Shown: piece after piece, positions 9,781 to 19,506 of the stretch
How positions within the stretch are numbered: position 1 is the first letter of the stretch
Layout of the letters: every line of letters starts with the position of its first letter
Source of the DNA: Rothia mucilaginosa
GTDB lineage: Bacteria > Actinomycetota > Actinomycetes > Actinomycetales > Micrococcaceae
Reading direction: 5' to 3'
Length of the DNA stretch: 64,000 nucleotides
NCBI RefSeq assembly: GCF_901875305.1
Contig: NZ_CABFLY010000003.1
Span: 186,001 to 250,000, forward strand
The notes under the pieces: generated by a model
What the model saw: only the letters and a program-made list of their open reading frames with translations
Database searches by the model: none
Told to the model about the DNA's origin: nothing
Made by a program: the position numbers and the translations under genes

Positions 9781-10073
9781 GAGAGATGCTCCCGAGGATG
9801 GACTGTGCGTACAAAAGGGGACCTGTGGCGTCGGCGATGCTAATCTCGGTACATGGGGCGGCGGGGATAGTGCCGCGACATGATGCCGGAGGAATTGAAC
9901 CGGGTGTGAGAGGTTCAGGACGAAAAGTTCCCCCAAAGTGCATTATTATAAACCGTTCAGAAAAGTTAACGCAGGCCTCGTCACTATCTGGACGGTGGTT
10001 CTCTGCGAGTGGCGCTTTTCGGAGAGTTTTCTGAGGAGCAGCCCCCTCCGAATGGGATGTGTCCCGCACAGTG

Positions 10074-10138
10074 ACGCGGTGCGCTGACACGGTGCGCTGA
10101 CACGGTGCGCTGACACGGTGCGCTGACACGGTGCGCAG
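10074..10138. repeat. 13-bp minisatellite (about five tandem copies)
   Basis: Five consecutive 13-base units of the form acacggtgcgctg, the first and last slightly diverged, lie in the gap between the MHS transporter and accA3. The unit contains no obvious palindrome and there are no unique spacers, so it is a minisatellite and not a CRISPR array. Copy number could vary between strains. Confidence 0.95.
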
Positions 10139-10154
10139 AGTTCACCATGACGCA

Positions 10155-10193
10155 AGAATCCCCGCCGCAAGAGGAATTTGCGGCGGGGATTCT
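10155..10193 (-). terminator. Terminator hairpin after accA3
   Basis: A 16-bp stem (10155-10170 with 10178-10193) and a 7-base loop, 16 bases beyond the accA3 stop codon. There is no clear U-run on the minus strand. Confidence 0.8.
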
Positions 10194-10208
10194 ACACAAG
10201 CGTTACGA

Positions 10209-12029
10209 CTACTTGATGGTCGCCAGCACGGCGCCGGCCGTGACGGTGTCACCCGGCTTAGCCGACAGGCCCGAAACCTTACCGGCCTTATGCGCGGTGA
10301 TGGGCTGCTCCATCTTCATAGCCTCCAGGACCAGGACGAGGTCGCCCTCGGCCACGGTATCACCGTCAGAGACAGCCACCTTCACGATGGTGCCCTGCAT
10401 GGGGCTGGTCAGCTCGTCGCCGCCGGACTTCGCGGCGGCTCGGGAGGAACGAGACTTGCGGCTCTTCGAAGCCGGCTTGACGGCGGGCTTGGCCACACCA
10501 CCCATCTCGGGCAGGGACACCTCCATGCGCTTACCGTTAACCTCCACCACTACGGTGGTGCGATCGTTCTCATCGGAATCCACGCTACCGGGAGCACCAG
10601 CGTACATGGGAATCGTGTTGTTAAACTCGGTCTCAATCCAGCGGGTGTGCACCTTGAACTCTTCGCCCTCGGCCGGAACGAAGGCCGGGTCCTCCAGAAC
10701 CACGCGGTGGAAGGGGATGACGGTCGGCATACCCTCAATATTTAGCTCAGCCAGCGCACGGCGGGCACGCTGTAGAGCCTGCTCACGGTCCTGGCCGGTC
10801 ACAATCAGCTTGGCCAGCATGGAGTCAAAATTACCGCCGATGACGTCGCCAGCCACGAAGCCGGAATCCCAACGCACACCGGGGCCGGTGGGGATGTTCA
10901 GCTTCTCGATGGTGCCGGGGGCCGGCATGAAGGAACGGCCCGGATCTTCACCGTTGATACGGAACTCGAAGGAGTGACCGCGCAGCACGGGGTCCTTCTC
11001 CTCAATCTTCTCGCCGCGGGCAATGCGGAACTGCTCGCGCACCAGGTCAAGGCCCGAAACCTCCTCGGAGACGGGATGCTCCACCTGCAGGCGGGTGTTG
11101 ACCTCAAGGAAGGAGATAGTGCCGTCCGTACCGACCAGGAACTCACAGGTGCCGGCGCCCTGGTAGCCAGCCTCGCGCAGAATCGCGCGGGAGGCCTCGT
11201 AGAGGCGCTTGTTCTGCTCCTCGCTCAGGTAGGGAGCGGGCGCCTCTTCGACGAGCTTCTGGTTACGACGCTGCAGGGAGCAGTCACGGGTGGAGACCAC
11301 CACAACGTTGCCGTGCGCATCGGCCAGGCACTGGGTCTCAACGTGACGCGGGGAATCCAGGAAACGCTCGATAAAGCACTCGCCGCGACCGAATGCCGCG
11401 GTTGCCTCACGCACGGCGGACTCGTACATCTCGACGATGCTCTCACGGTCACGAGCCACCTTGATACCGCGGCCACCGCCACCGAAGGCGGCCTTCACGG
11501 CAATCGGCAGGCCGTGCTCGTCGGCGAAGGCAACAACTTCGTCGGCGGACTTGACCGGGTCCTTGGTGCCCGGAACCAGGGGAGCGCCTACCTTCTGGGC
11601 GATGTGGCGTGCCGCCACCTTATCGCCCAGCTGGGTAATGGATTCGGGGGAGGGGCCAATCCAGGTTAGACCGGCATCGATGCACTTCTGCGCGAACTGC
11701 GCGTTCTCGGAGAGAAAGCCGTAACCGGGGTGCACCGCATCGGCACCGGAACGGATAGCCACCTCGATGAGCTTGTCCATCACCAGGTAGGACTGCGCCG
11801 CGGTGGAACCGCCCAGAGCGTACGCCTCATCGGCCAGCTTCACGTGCAGGGAGTCGCGGTCGGGATCAGCGTAGACGGCAACGGTCTGCAAGCCTTCGTC
11901 GCGGGCCGCGCGAATCACACGGACGGCGATTTCGCCGCGGTTGGCGATGAGGATTTTACTGACCGGGCCGGTGTGTCGGCCGGGGACCGCGGTAAATTTT
12001 TTGGCGGCTTCTGCCTGGTTCTGAGTCAC
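10209..12029 (-). CDS. accA3: Acyl-CoA carboxylase alpha subunit (biotin carboxylase + biotin carrier domains)
   Basis: A 606-residue fused subunit that carboxylates biotin with ATP and bicarbonate and carries it to a carboxyltransferase partner (acetyl- or propionyl-CoA carboxylase). Residues about 24-470 form the biotin carboxylase ([13 protein letters not shown], the ATP-grasp glycine loop [25 protein letters not shown]). The C-terminal 75 residues are the biotinyl domain, with the biotin-accepting lysine in VLEAMKMEQ. Translation starts with GTG at 12029 behind a GGAGAG site. The matching beta (accD5) and epsilon (accE) subunits and the biotin ligase birA are 12-16 kb away in this window. 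Membrane-lipid precursor malonyl- or methylmalonyl-CoA synthesis is the likely role. Confidence 0.95.
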   Translation of the reverse strand: MTQNQAEAAKKFTAVPGRHTGPVSKILIANRGEIAVRVIRAARDEGLQTVAVYADPDRDSLHVKLADEAYALGGSTAAQSYLVMDKLIEVAIRSGADAVHPGYGFLSENAQFAQKCIDAGLTWIGPSPESITQLGDKVAARHIAQKVGAPLVPGTKDPVKSADEVVAFADEHGLPIAVKAAFGGGGRGIKVARDRESIVEMYESAVREATAAFGRGECFIERFLDSPRHVETQCLADAHGNVVVVSTRDCSLQRRNQKLVEEAPAPYLSEEQNKRLYEASRAILREAGYQGAGTCEFLVGTDGTISFLEVNTRLQVEHPVSEEVSGLDLVREQFRIARGEKIEEKDPVLRGHSFEFRINGEDPGRSFMPAPGTIEKLNIPTGPGVRWDSGFVAGDVIGGNFDSMLAKLIVTGQDREQALQRARRALAELNIEGMPTVIPFHRVVLEDPAFVPAEGEEFKVHTRWIETEFNNTIPMYAGAPGSVDSDENDRTTVVVEVNGKRMEVSLPEMGGVAKPAVKPASKSRKSRSSRAAAKSGGDELTSPMQGTIVKVAVSDGDTVAEGDLVLVLEAMKMEQPITAHKAGKVSGLSAKPGDTVTAGAVLATIK

Positions 12030-12197
12030 TTAAAGCTCTCCTTTATCTCCTGCCGAAAGCATATCGAGAAACGGCAAGAATGGCGAATGTATCGCCTATC
12101 GTACTGTTCCATGATATCGAATAGTGTTCAAATATGTGTGCTGGAGGCACAGGACACGGTTCTACCTACGCACCCACGTGGATGATGAATCCCCGAG

Positions 12198-12926
12198 TTA
12201 GCTCTCAGGCGGTAGCCACAGATCCGTGACAGCCACACCGCGGCGGCGCAACAAATCGCGCAGGGCGTGGATAGACAAGCCAACCACCGTGTGGAATTCA
12301 CCTTCGATACCGCGGATAAACGCTGAACCGTAACCGTCCAAAGTGAAGGAGCCGGCCACCCACAGCGGCTCACCCGTAGCGATGTACGCATCAACCTCGG
12401 CAGGGCTCAGCTCATCGAAGTGCACGACGGCGCTACGCAACTCGGAAACAGCGGGTAATCCAGCGGATAGCTCGGCCCCTGCCTCAAGACCACGCAAATC
12501 CACGAGCGCGTGACCCGTATGGAGCGTACCGTGGTGCCCGCTCATAGCGGTGATGCGCTCACGGGCGTTCTCGGCGGTGTGCGGCTTGCCGTAGGCCCGG
12601 CCTTCGAACTCGAAGACGGAATCGCACCCCAGAACCAGAGCATCGCGCACACCCTCGGCGGCAAGCTCCTCGGCGACCGCCCGGGCCTTGAGGCTCGCCA
12701 GAAGGGAAGCGGTCTCAGCCGGGCTGAGCCCTTCGCGTCCTTCGGCTCGTGCCCGCTCGTTGGCAGCGGCGAGCGCAGCATCTTCGTCAACCGAGGAGAC
12801 GCGCACCGTAAAGGCGATGCGAGAATCCTCCAGAAGCTTGCGGCGCGCGGGGGACGCGGAGGCGAGCACCAATCGTACCGGCGCGGCCTCGGCGGAAGGG
12901 GCGGGTGAAGGGTCTACAGCAGTCAT
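12198..12926 (-). CDS. maf: Maf family nucleoside triphosphate pyrophosphatase
   Basis: A 242-residue Maf-like protein. Such enzymes hydrolyse non-canonical or modified nucleoside triphosphates (dTTP/UTP type or m7GTP type) to monophosphates and are linked to control of septum formation. The diagnostic motifs are LASASPARRKLLE near residue 20, the catalytic region LGCDSVFEFEGRAYGKP near residue 98, and MSGHHGTLHTGHA near residue 128. It is slightly longer than the usual ~200 residues because of an N-terminal Ala/Pro tail and an acidic insert near residue 50. It lies about 170 bases upstream of accA3's start on the same strand, and is probably a separate transcript. Confidence 0.92.
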   Translation of the reverse strand: MTAVDPSPAPSAEAAPVRLVLASASPARRKLLEDSRIAFTVRVSSVDEDAALAAANERARAEGREGLSPAETASLLASLKARAVAEELAAEGVRDALVLGCDSVFEFEGRAYGKPHTAENARERITAMSGHHGTLHTGHALVDLRGLEAGAELSAGLPAVSELRSAVVHFDELSPAEVDAYIATGEPLWVAGSFTLDGYGSAFIRGIEGEFHTVVGLSIHALRDLLRRRGVAVTDLWLPPES

Positions 12927-13089
12927 GCTCTCTATTTTAAGACCAGAGCCGTGAGTTTACCCTCATGTGCACCTTGAAGCTTGCCGCGCTCGCGACGGGC
13001 GTAAGGTAGCTGGTCAGCAGAAGATGGACGCTCTGGGACCGGGCCGCGGCGCGGATTAGACGGCGGCAAACTCGCGGTGGGTACGTAAA

Positions 13090-13137
13090 ACGGCGTATCC
13101 CAATCCCCTCAAACCGCAGGGGAGTGAGATACGCCGT
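13090..13137. terminator. Hairpin terminator after the DAACS symporter
   Basis: Stem arms at 13090-13099 and 13128-13137 (acggcgtatc and its complement), with an additional cccct/agggg pairing inside. It lies about 75 bases beyond the stop codon of the minus-strand symporter gene. Confidence 0.7.
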
Positions 13138-13210
13138 AAGCATGGCAACGGCCGCTATGCGTACCAGCGTGCTGTAGGCCGGCCACGTGAAGCCGCAGGA
13201 GTGCTCGGGT

Positions 13211-14611
13211 TTAGCGTGCCTCGGCCATCTGCAGGCGTTTCGGCTCGTCGGCCACCTGCTCCTCGTACAGGGACTCCGGTACGAAGCCACCTTCGGAACG
13301 GGGAGCGTTGTAGAGGGTTTCGTCTAGGATTCCCTCGCGGCGCGCCACCACGGCCGGCACCAGAGCCTGACCGGCGACGTTCAGAGCGGTACGGCCCATG
13401 TCGATGATTGGGTCAATAGCCAGGAGCAGACCCACACCGTCCAGGGGCAGACCCAGGGTCGACAGGGTCAGGGTCAGCATCACGATTGCGCCGGTGGTAC
13501 CCGCAGTTGCTGCGGACCCCAGCACCGAGACCAGCACAATCAGCAGGTACTGGGTGAATTCCAGGTGGATACCGTAGAACTGTGCCACGAAGATGGCGGC
13601 CAGGGCCGGGTAGACCGAGGCGCATCCGTCCATCTTGGTGGTTGCACCCAGTGGTACCGCGAAGGAAGCGTAGGCGCGGGGCACACCCAGGTTACGCTCC
13701 GCCACGGTCTGGGTGACGGGCATGGTACCCATTGAGGAGCGGGAGACGAAGCCCATCTGAACCGCGGGCCACACGCCAGAGAAGTACTGTCGCACCGACA
13801 GGCCGTTGGCGCGAGCAATCAGCGGGTAAACCACGAGGAACACCAGAAGCAGGCCCACGTACAGCGCGATGATGAACTTGGCCAGCGAGCCCATCGAGCC
13901 CCAGCCGTAGGCGAAGACGGCCTTCGCAATCAGGCCTACGGTGCCCAGCGGGGCCAGGCGAATAATCCACCACAGGATCTTCTGGATGATGGCCAGTGCG
14001 CTCTTCACCACGTCGATGAAGGGCTTAGCGGCCTCGCCCACCTTCAGGGCGGCGATCCCGACCGCACCGGAAATCACCAGAATCTGCAGCACGTTAAAGG
14101 ACGCGGAGGCAGTAATACCGGAGTCGCCTGCCTTAGCGCTCACGCCCAGGCCCAGGAAGTTCACCGGAATCAGGCCGGTCAGGAACGCGGTCCACGAACC
14201 GGTGGAACCGGTGTAGGGCTTTCCCTGCACCTGTGCACCCACGCCGGGCTGAACCACCAGGCCGAGGATGATGCCGATGGACACAGCGAAGAACGCGGTG
14301 ATAGCAAACCAAACGAGGGTGTTGACCGCCAGGCGGGCCGCGTTGGTAACCTGCGCGAGGTTAGAGATGGAGGCGACAACCGCGGTAAAGACCAGCGGAA
14401 TCACGGCGGCCTTCAGCAGGGTCACGTAGGAGGAACCGATGGTATCCAGTGTGGCCATAAGCCAGTTGGGGTTGCTCTTGGCGTCGCCACCGAGCGCGAG
14501 CGCGAGCGCACCCAGCAACACGCCGAGGATGAGTGAAGCAATAATCTGATTACCGAATGAGGTAGCCCACGCCGGTATACGGCGGGACGATGATGCATGA
14601 GATGTGGACAT
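13211..14611 (-). CDS. Dicarboxylate/amino acid:cation symporter (DAACS family, GltP/DctA-like)
   Basis: A 466-residue inner-membrane secondary transporter with the hairpin-loop architecture of glutamate/dicarboxylate symporters. Visible family motifs: the serine-rich tip SRSSMGTMPVTQT of re-entrant hairpin 1, the GATTKMDGCASVYP segment of helix 7, the hairpin 2 region ATAGTTGAIVMLTLTL, and IDPIIDMGRTALNVAGQ in helix 8. The MDGCA motif replaces the NMDGTA of glutamate carriers, so the substrate (C4-dicarboxylate, serine/threonine or glutamate) is uncertain. The ATG at 14611 is preferred to an upstream ATG at 14671 because the added 20 residues are not transporter-like, although its GGGAG site is somewhat far away (about 13 bases). 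Confidence 0.9.
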   Translation of the reverse strand: MSTSHASSSRRIPAWATSFGNQIIASLILGVLLGALALALGGDAKSNPNWLMATLDTIGSSYVTLLKAAVIPLVFTAVVASISNLAQVTNAARLAVNTLVWFAITAFFAVSIGIILGLVVQPGVGAQVQGKPYTGSTGSWTAFLTGLIPVNFLGLGVSAKAGDSGITASASFNVLQILVISGAVGIAALKVGEAAKPFIDVVKSALAIIQKILWWIIRLAPLGTVGLIAKAVFAYGWGSMGSLAKFIIALYVGLLLVFLVVYPLIARANGLSVRQYFSGVWPAVQMGFVSRSSMGTMPVTQTVAERNLGVPRAYASFAVPLGATTKMDGCASVYPALAAIFVAQFYGIHLEFTQYLLIVLVSVLGSAATAGTTGAIVMLTLTLSTLGLPLDGVGLLLAIDPIIDMGRTALNVAGQALVPAVVARREGILDETLYNAPRSEGGFVPESLYEEQVADEPKRLQMAEAR

Positions 14612-15115
14612 GTGGGATACTTTGCTCCCAAGGTGCGGTGGGGTGCAAATTCTTGTGAAGAAGTGTTTCATCCGACCCCCACAAGGGCTGTTCGTGACGA
14701 AGCGTGACTTTTCTGCATCGAGCGGCTGGATGGATTGCGTCCTGTTGCCATGGTGAGGGGCGTGAAAGTGTGGGAGGCGTGGAGGAGATAAGGAACCTCA
14801 CGAAACACGGATGCAGAGTCTGCTGAACAGGGGAAAACAAACAGCAAGCAAACTCGAGTAGAACGCGGGCATAACGCAACCGGCATAACGCGTGAAACCT
14901 TGTAAGACGGTTCCTCGCGCCAAGGTGACTCCCAGACTCCCTTGCTATGCTGGATGTGCGTCCGGGATACACCCCGGGCCAGTGCCGTTTTCGCTCTTCC
15001 GACCAATGCAACGGCCCGGTGGCAAGCCTTCCCGAGGCCGTCCTCAGTAGGCTCTCACCGGTCGGCCGCGCATCCGGCGAAAACGCCTCCGCACGACACC
15101 TTCAAGGAGAGATGC
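14612..15115. other. Divergent promoter region between symporter and serine-rich protein genes
   Basis: About 500 bases with no supported gene. It should contain the promoters of both divergent units. A TATGCT hexamer at 14945-14950 may be a -10 box for the plus-strand operon, but no matching -35 is clear. A small hairpin (ccggg/cccgg) lies near 14961-14979. Open frames that cross the region lack protein-like sequence. Confidence 0.45.
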
Positions 15116-16063
15116 ATGAGTTCTGCACCCCAACACCCGGGCGGAACCCACCGGGTTGATCAGCCCAAAACCTCGCGAGGCCCCCTCAACTCCGTGGCCG
15201 ACTTCGCGAGCCGTGCTGCCCGCTCCGCTTCGCAGAACGCTGTGAACCTGGGTGCCACCCGTCCTGGCGTGACTAAGATGATTGCGGTGGCCGGTGCCAG
15301 CGTGTTGCTCATTGGCGGTGGCATCTTCGCCTATAACAGCATGCATCAGGAAGAGAACGCCTTCCTCGCATCCGATGATGAGTACGCCCGCGTCTGCCAG
15401 GATGCCACGACCGGTGAACGCGTGGACGACTCCGAATGTGAGAAGGCCGGCGCGCAGGAACCGACCGCCAACCCCTCGGAGTCGGCCAGCTCGGATTCTT
15501 CGAGCTCTAGCTCTTCACATTCTGGCTCCTCGGGTTCTGGCTCTTCCGGTTCTTCGGGCTCGTCGAACTCCTCCACCACGACCCACCACAGCGGTTCTAA
15601 CGCCTTCCTGTGGTACTACCTGGGCCGTCAGAGCGCCGCCAACTCGAACGGCGCGTCGGCCAGCTACATTCCGCGCGTGGGTGAGAAGCTCTCGGGTGGC
15701 TCCACGACCCGCCCCTCGAATGGCACAGTGTACAGTGGTGTGCCTTCGAGCGGCGGCGGATTTGAGGACTCCTACCGCAATGCCAAGAAGGCTTCGACGA
15801 TTTCTTCGGGTAAGGAAATCTCGACCAAGAACACCGGTAAGACCTCTTCGGTGCGTGACAACACGACCGGCACCGTCTCGAACTCACGCCGCAACGGTAC
15901 CAGCGGTAGCAATTCCGGCTCTTCCAATTCTTCTAAGTCGGGCAATAAGTCTGGCAGCAAGTCGGGCTCCTCCAGCTCGAACAAGTCCGGTAGTAAGTCC
16001 AGCGGCAGCAAGGGTGGTTTCGGCGGTGGCTCCAAGTCCGGCGGCGGCCACTCCGGCGGTTAA
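15116..16063 (+). CDS. Serine/glycine-rich membrane-anchored protein, partner of the ATP-grasp gene (YgiB-like position)
   Basis: A 315-residue protein. The ATG at 15116 has a good AAGGAG site. A single membrane segment (about residues 55-75, MIAVAGASVLLIGGGIFAY) follows a basic N-terminal part, so the rest is probably extracellular. Next comes a short conserved-looking stretch with two cysteines (YARVCQDATTGERVDDSECEKAG), then long low-complexity serine/glycine tracts, a folded-looking middle (FLWYYLGRQ, YIPRVGEKL), and a basic Ser/Lys/Gly-rich tail ending GGGHSGG. In many bacteria the YgiC-type ATP-grasp enzyme is encoded directly after a YgiB-type (DUF1190) protein; the order and the two-cysteine segment suggest this is the counterpart, but I cannot confirm homology. 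The 50-base gap to the next gene implies co-transcription. Confidence 0.7.
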   Translation: MSSAPQHPGGTHRVDQPKTSRGPLNSVADFASRAARSASQNAVNLGATRPGVTKMIAVAGASVLLIGGGIFAYNSMHQEENAFLASDDEYARVCQDATTGERVDDSECEKAGAQEPTANPSESASSDSSSSSSSHSGSSGSGSSGSSGSSNSSTTTHHSGSNAFLWYYLGRQSAANSNGASASYIPRVGEKLSGGSTTRPSNGTVYSGVPSSGGGFEDSYRNAKKASTISSGKEISTKNTGKTSSVRDNTTGTVSNSRRNGTSGSNSGSSNSSKSGNKSGSKSGSSSSNKSGSKSSGSKGGFGGGSKSGGGHSGG

Positions 16064-16113
16064 GACTTCCCGCACCTGCACCCGTACATCACCCCGCTAC
16101 CCGCAAGGAAACC

Positions 16114-17412
16114 ATGATGCGCCGTGAAGAATTTCCCCTGGGACGCCCCGACTGGGAGAAGATTATTGTCGAAGAAGGCCTCACCTACAGCGTGGACGGC
16201 CCCGACGACCCCGACCACTACTGGAACGAGTACGCCGCCTACGTTTTCAGCCCGGAAGAGATGAACTCCGTCCGTGCCCAGGCAGAAGAAATGCACCGCA
16301 TGTGCTTGAGCGCCGTGGACTACCTGGCCTCCGGAGCCTTCGGCACCCTGGGCCTGCCGCACGGCGCCTTCAACCTGGCTGTCGAATCGTGGAACCGTCG
16401 TGACCCCGACTTCTACGGGCGCTTCGACTTCATATACTCCGGCGTGCCCGGCGAACCCCTCAAGCTACTGGAGTACAACGCCGACACCCCCACCGGTATC
16501 GTAGAGGCGGCCGTCTGCCAGAAGACCTGGGCCAAGGACCAGCGCCTCGACATGCAGGGCTACGCGCACTGGGGCGAAATTGGTGAGGCCTTCGTGGACC
16601 GCTGGCGACAAATTTTCGCACCCGAGCTAACCTCGGGCCAGCGTCCCGTCCTACATCTAGCCCACGTGCCTGAGGATATCGACGAGAACCAGGAAGACTA
16701 CAACAACCTGTGGCTCATCGCCTACGCTGCTCAGCAGGCCGGCATCGAAACTATCCTGATTCCCATCGACGAGATCATCTTTGACGAACCAACCAAGAGC
16801 TGGAAAGACGCCGAAGGCCGACCCATCAGCAACCTCTTCAAGCTCTACCCCTGGGAGGACTTGGTCACCGACAGCGAGTCAGGTTACGATCAGCTGCTCT
16901 TCGCCTACCACGGCGCGGTGCAACGCTGGATTGAGCCCGCCTGGAAAATGTTCCTGTCCAATAAGCTACTGCTGGCTGCTCTCTGGGATAAGTACCCGAA
17001 TCACCCGAACCTGGTACCCACCTACGCCGGGCACCGCGGTGACCTGCGCAACTGGGTGCGCAAACCCATCTTCGGACGAGAGGGCGACGGCGTGGAGATT
17101 TACGCCCCTGATTACAACGTCTTCGTCAAACCGGAGGAAGACAACTTCTTCTCCACCGCACCCGAGAGCGAGTTCGTTTACCAGGAGTACATCCCCGCCC
17201 CTCGCTACGAGGGCATCATCCAGCCGGTAAGTCACCCCGTTCTGGGCGTGTGGGTCGTCGGCGGACGCTGCGTGGGCGTGGGAATCCGCGAGTCCAACGG
17301 TGCACTGACCGACTACTGGTGCCGCTTCGCTCCGCACCTGGTGGACCTGAGCGCCCCCGGCTCGCTAGGCTCCGTTTCGCAAGACCCGGGCACGGCACAC
17401 TTCGGCTACTAA
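16114..17412 (+). CDS. Glutathionylspermidine synthase-like ATP-grasp amide ligase (YgiC/YjfC family)
   Basis: A 432-residue protein of the glutathionylspermidine synthase pre-ATP-grasp family (synthetase domain only; the N-terminal amidase of E. coli Gsp is absent). Visible motifs: LKLLEYNADTPTGIVEAA (acidic and Asn residues of the substrate/ATP site, near residue 120), KPIFGREGDGV (nucleotide-binding loop, near 323), VYQEYIP and the C-terminal GGRCVGVGIRESNG. Enzymes of this fold form an amide bond between a carboxylate and an amine at ATP cost. Glutathione is not expected in an actinobacterium, so the real substrate is unknown; the upstream membrane protein may be part of the system. It starts at tandem ATG codons behind AAGGAAA. 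Confidence 0.85.
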   Translation: MMRREEFPLGRPDWEKIIVEEGLTYSVDGPDDPDHYWNEYAAYVFSPEEMNSVRAQAEEMHRMCLSAVDYLASGAFGTLGLPHGAFNLAVESWNRRDPDFYGRFDFIYSGVPGEPLKLLEYNADTPTGIVEAAVCQKTWAKDQRLDMQGYAHWGEIGEAFVDRWRQIFAPELTSGQRPVLHLAHVPEDIDENQEDYNNLWLIAYAAQQAGIETILIPIDEIIFDEPTKSWKDAEGRPISNLFKLYPWEDLVTDSESGYDQLLFAYHGAVQRWIEPAWKMFLSNKLLLAALWDKYPNHPNLVPTYAGHRGDLRNWVRKPIFGREGDGVEIYAPDYNVFVKPEEDNFFSTAPESEFVYQEYIPAPRYEGIIQPVSHPVLGVWVVGGRCVGVGIRESNGALTDYWCRFAPHLVDLSAPGSLGSVSQDPGTAHFGY

Positions 17413-17464
17413 ATCTGCCCACCAGGTCCACCTAAGGCTCGAGCGGCTGAGCCCGCACACGCTG

Positions 17465-17499
17465 AAGGCCCCCACCTCAATAACTGAGGTGAGGGCCTT
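17465..17499 (+). terminator. Terminator after the ATP-grasp gene
   Basis: A 15-bp stem with one mismatch (17465-17479 with 17485-17499) and a 5-base loop, ending in TTT. It lies between convergent genes and may act in both directions. Confidence 0.85.
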
Positions 17500-17553
17500 T
17501 AGCGTTAAGGCCTATAGGAGCGGGCCGTGATAGAAACGGCGCGGCGCTATAGC

Positions 17554-19299
17554 CTAGTCGTCATCGTCGTCGGCCTCGAGCGGAAGCATCATCTCATCGG
17601 TGAGCGCACGACGCAGGGTATCCAGACCCACCGAGCCAAGCATCAGGGCTCGGGTGTGGAACTGGCGCATATCCTCGCCGCGAGCCAAGGCCTGCTCACG
17701 CAACTGCAACCACAAGCGCTCACCAATCTTGTAGCTGGGGGCCTGACCCGGCCAGCCCAGATAACGCAAGAATTCGAAGCGCACCTGGCCCTCAGAATCG
17801 TCCAAGTTCTGCTTCAAGAACTCGTAGCCCAGCTCGGAAGTCCAAATCGTGCCGGGCTCAACGCCGAGGCGTTCAGCCCACTCATCGGGCACCGGCAACT
17901 CGCAGTGCACGCCGATGTCGAAGACCACGCGGGCCGCGCGCATCCGCTGAGCATTCAGCATGCCCATACGGTCGCCCGGATCCTTCAGGTAGCCCAGCTC
18001 CTCCATGAGACGCTCGGCGTACAGCGCCCAACCCTCGCCGTGGCCCGAAACCCACAGCATGTTGGTGCGCCAGGAGTTCATAGTGCCGGCCAAGGCCGTA
18101 GCGATAGAAATCTGCAGGTGGTGCCCCGGAACGCCCTCATGGTACACGGTGGAGGTTTCACGCCAGGTCGTGAACGTATCCTCACCCTCCGGCACGGACC
18201 ACCACATGCGGCCGGGACGCGAGAAATCAGGGGAAGGCCCGGTGTAGTAGATACCGCCCTCGTGGGTGGGCGCGATGCAACACTCGATGCGGCGCATAGG
18301 GCCGCCAATTGCGAAGTGTTCGACCGAGAGATCTGCCACCGCCGCGTCGGCGAGCTTCTGCATCCACGCCTTCAGCTCATCGGTGCCGTTCAGCTGGCGG
18401 CTTGGGTCTTCATCGAGCAACTGCTTGGCACGCTCGATGTTGGCGCCGGGCTCAATCTCCTCGGCCACCTCGCGCTGACGGGCGATAATGCTCTCCAGCT
18501 CCTTCACGCCCCAGGCATAGGTCTCATCCAGGTCGACGGTGGTACCCAAGAAAGAACGCGAGTGCAAGCTGTACGCTTCGCGGCCTACCGCATCGCGAGC
18601 AGGGGCGGCAGGTTGTAGGACCTTCACGAGGTAGTCGTTGAGGTGGCGGTAGCCATCCTTAGCATGCTCAGCCCCCTCAGCAGCGGCCTCGGCTAGCTCG
18701 GGCTCGGCGGCGGCAACCTCGGCGGCCAGCTCGTCAAAGAAACCACCGGGCGCGTAGTATGCGGCGGTCTGCTCGATGACGATATCCACCTGACGGCGCG
18801 GGGAAATCTTGCCGTCCGCGCGGGCCGCTTCGAGGCTCAGCACGAGCCCATCCAGCGCCTCGGGCACGCGGTGCATGCGGCCGATAATGTGTTCCCAATC
18901 CTCGCGGGAGTTGCGCTTCATGAGGTCGAAAACCGAACGCACCTCCTGCGGAACCGACGTGATGTTATTGAGCTGCCAATAGCCAAAGCCCGCCTTGTGC
19001 TGGGCGCGGTACAGGCTCAAACGCTCCTGCAACGCATCCAAGGTAACCAGGTCGACGTCATCAATGGGCAGAACACTGCCGACCTTCTTGAGGGTTTTCT
19101 TAGCCAGACGGTGCAACGCCTTTTCGCCGGCAGGGGAGTAATCGGGGTAGAGGGTTTCGACGCCCTTGCGGCCCAGCTCCGTAGCCAGCACAGGGTTAAG
19201 GTCGAGAATCTTTTCAAAGTAATCGTTGGCCAGCTGATCGACATCGCTCAACTGGCGCTTCACACGGTAAATGCTCGGAAGTTCCTGGTAGGTGCTCAT
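17554..19299 (-). CDS. DUF885 family protein, putative zinc metallopeptidase
   Basis: A 581-residue cytoplasmic protein of the DUF885 family. The metal-binding signature YHEGVPGHHLQI is near residue 387, and a second conserved acidic site is in SGHGEGWALYAERLMEELG near residue 415, which together resemble a gluzincin HExxH-E arrangement with a modified first motif (HEGxPGHH). Members are annotated as uncharacterised carboxypeptidase-like proteins; the substrate is not known. The ATG at 19299 fits an AGGA site 7 bases upstream better than the ATG two codons earlier. The C-terminus is a run of aspartates (EADDDDD). Confidence 0.85.
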   Translation of the reverse strand: MSTYQELPSIYRVKRQLSDVDQLANDYFEKILDLNPVLATELGRKGVETLYPDYSPAGEKALHRLAKKTLKKVGSVLPIDDVDLVTLDALQERLSLYRAQHKAGFGYWQLNNITSVPQEVRSVFDLMKRNSREDWEHIIGRMHRVPEALDGLVLSLEAARADGKISPRRQVDIVIEQTAAYYAPGGFFDELAAEVAAAEPELAEAAAEGAEHAKDGYRHLNDYLVKVLQPAAPARDAVGREAYSLHSRSFLGTTVDLDETYAWGVKELESIIARQREVAEEIEPGANIERAKQLLDEDPSRQLNGTDELKAWMQKLADAAVADLSVEHFAIGGPMRRIECCIAPTHEGGIYYTGPSPDFSRPGRMWWSVPEGEDTFTTWRETSTVYHEGVPGHHLQISIATALAGTMNSWRTNMLWVSGHGEGWALYAERLMEELGYLKDPGDRMGMLNAQRMRAARVVFDIGVHCELPVPDEWAERLGVEPGTIWTSELGYEFLKQNLDDSEGQVRFEFLRYLGWPGQAPSYKIGERLWLQLREQALARGEDMRQFHTRALMLGSVGLDTLRRALTDEMMLPLEADDDDD

Positions 19300-19407
19300 G
19301 TTCATATCCTAACCCAGTAGTGTGCCTTCTGCCACGATATAGCGCGCTTAAAGTCTAATAATCCATCCCGGTAGAGACGGGTAACGCCGGAGGACAGAGA
19401 ACACGAA

Positions 19408-19446
19408 GGGCCCGCGCACACGGACAACTCTCGTATGCGCGGGCCC
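19408..19446 (-). terminator. Terminator downstream of the multi-winged-helix gene
   Basis: An 11-bp perfect GC-rich stem (19408-19418 with 19436-19446) about 60 bases past the stop of the minus-strand gene at 19507. It separates that gene from the DUF885 gene. Confidence 0.75.
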
Positions 19447-19506
19447 CTATCGGTACGGATCTTATGGATGCGGGCCCATCTGGGTTCGCTCTAACTCCGC
19501 CAGCCG

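Noticed and set aside
10074..10138. Possible CRISPR array
   Set aside because: Units are contiguous 13-mers with no spacers, and no cas genes are present.
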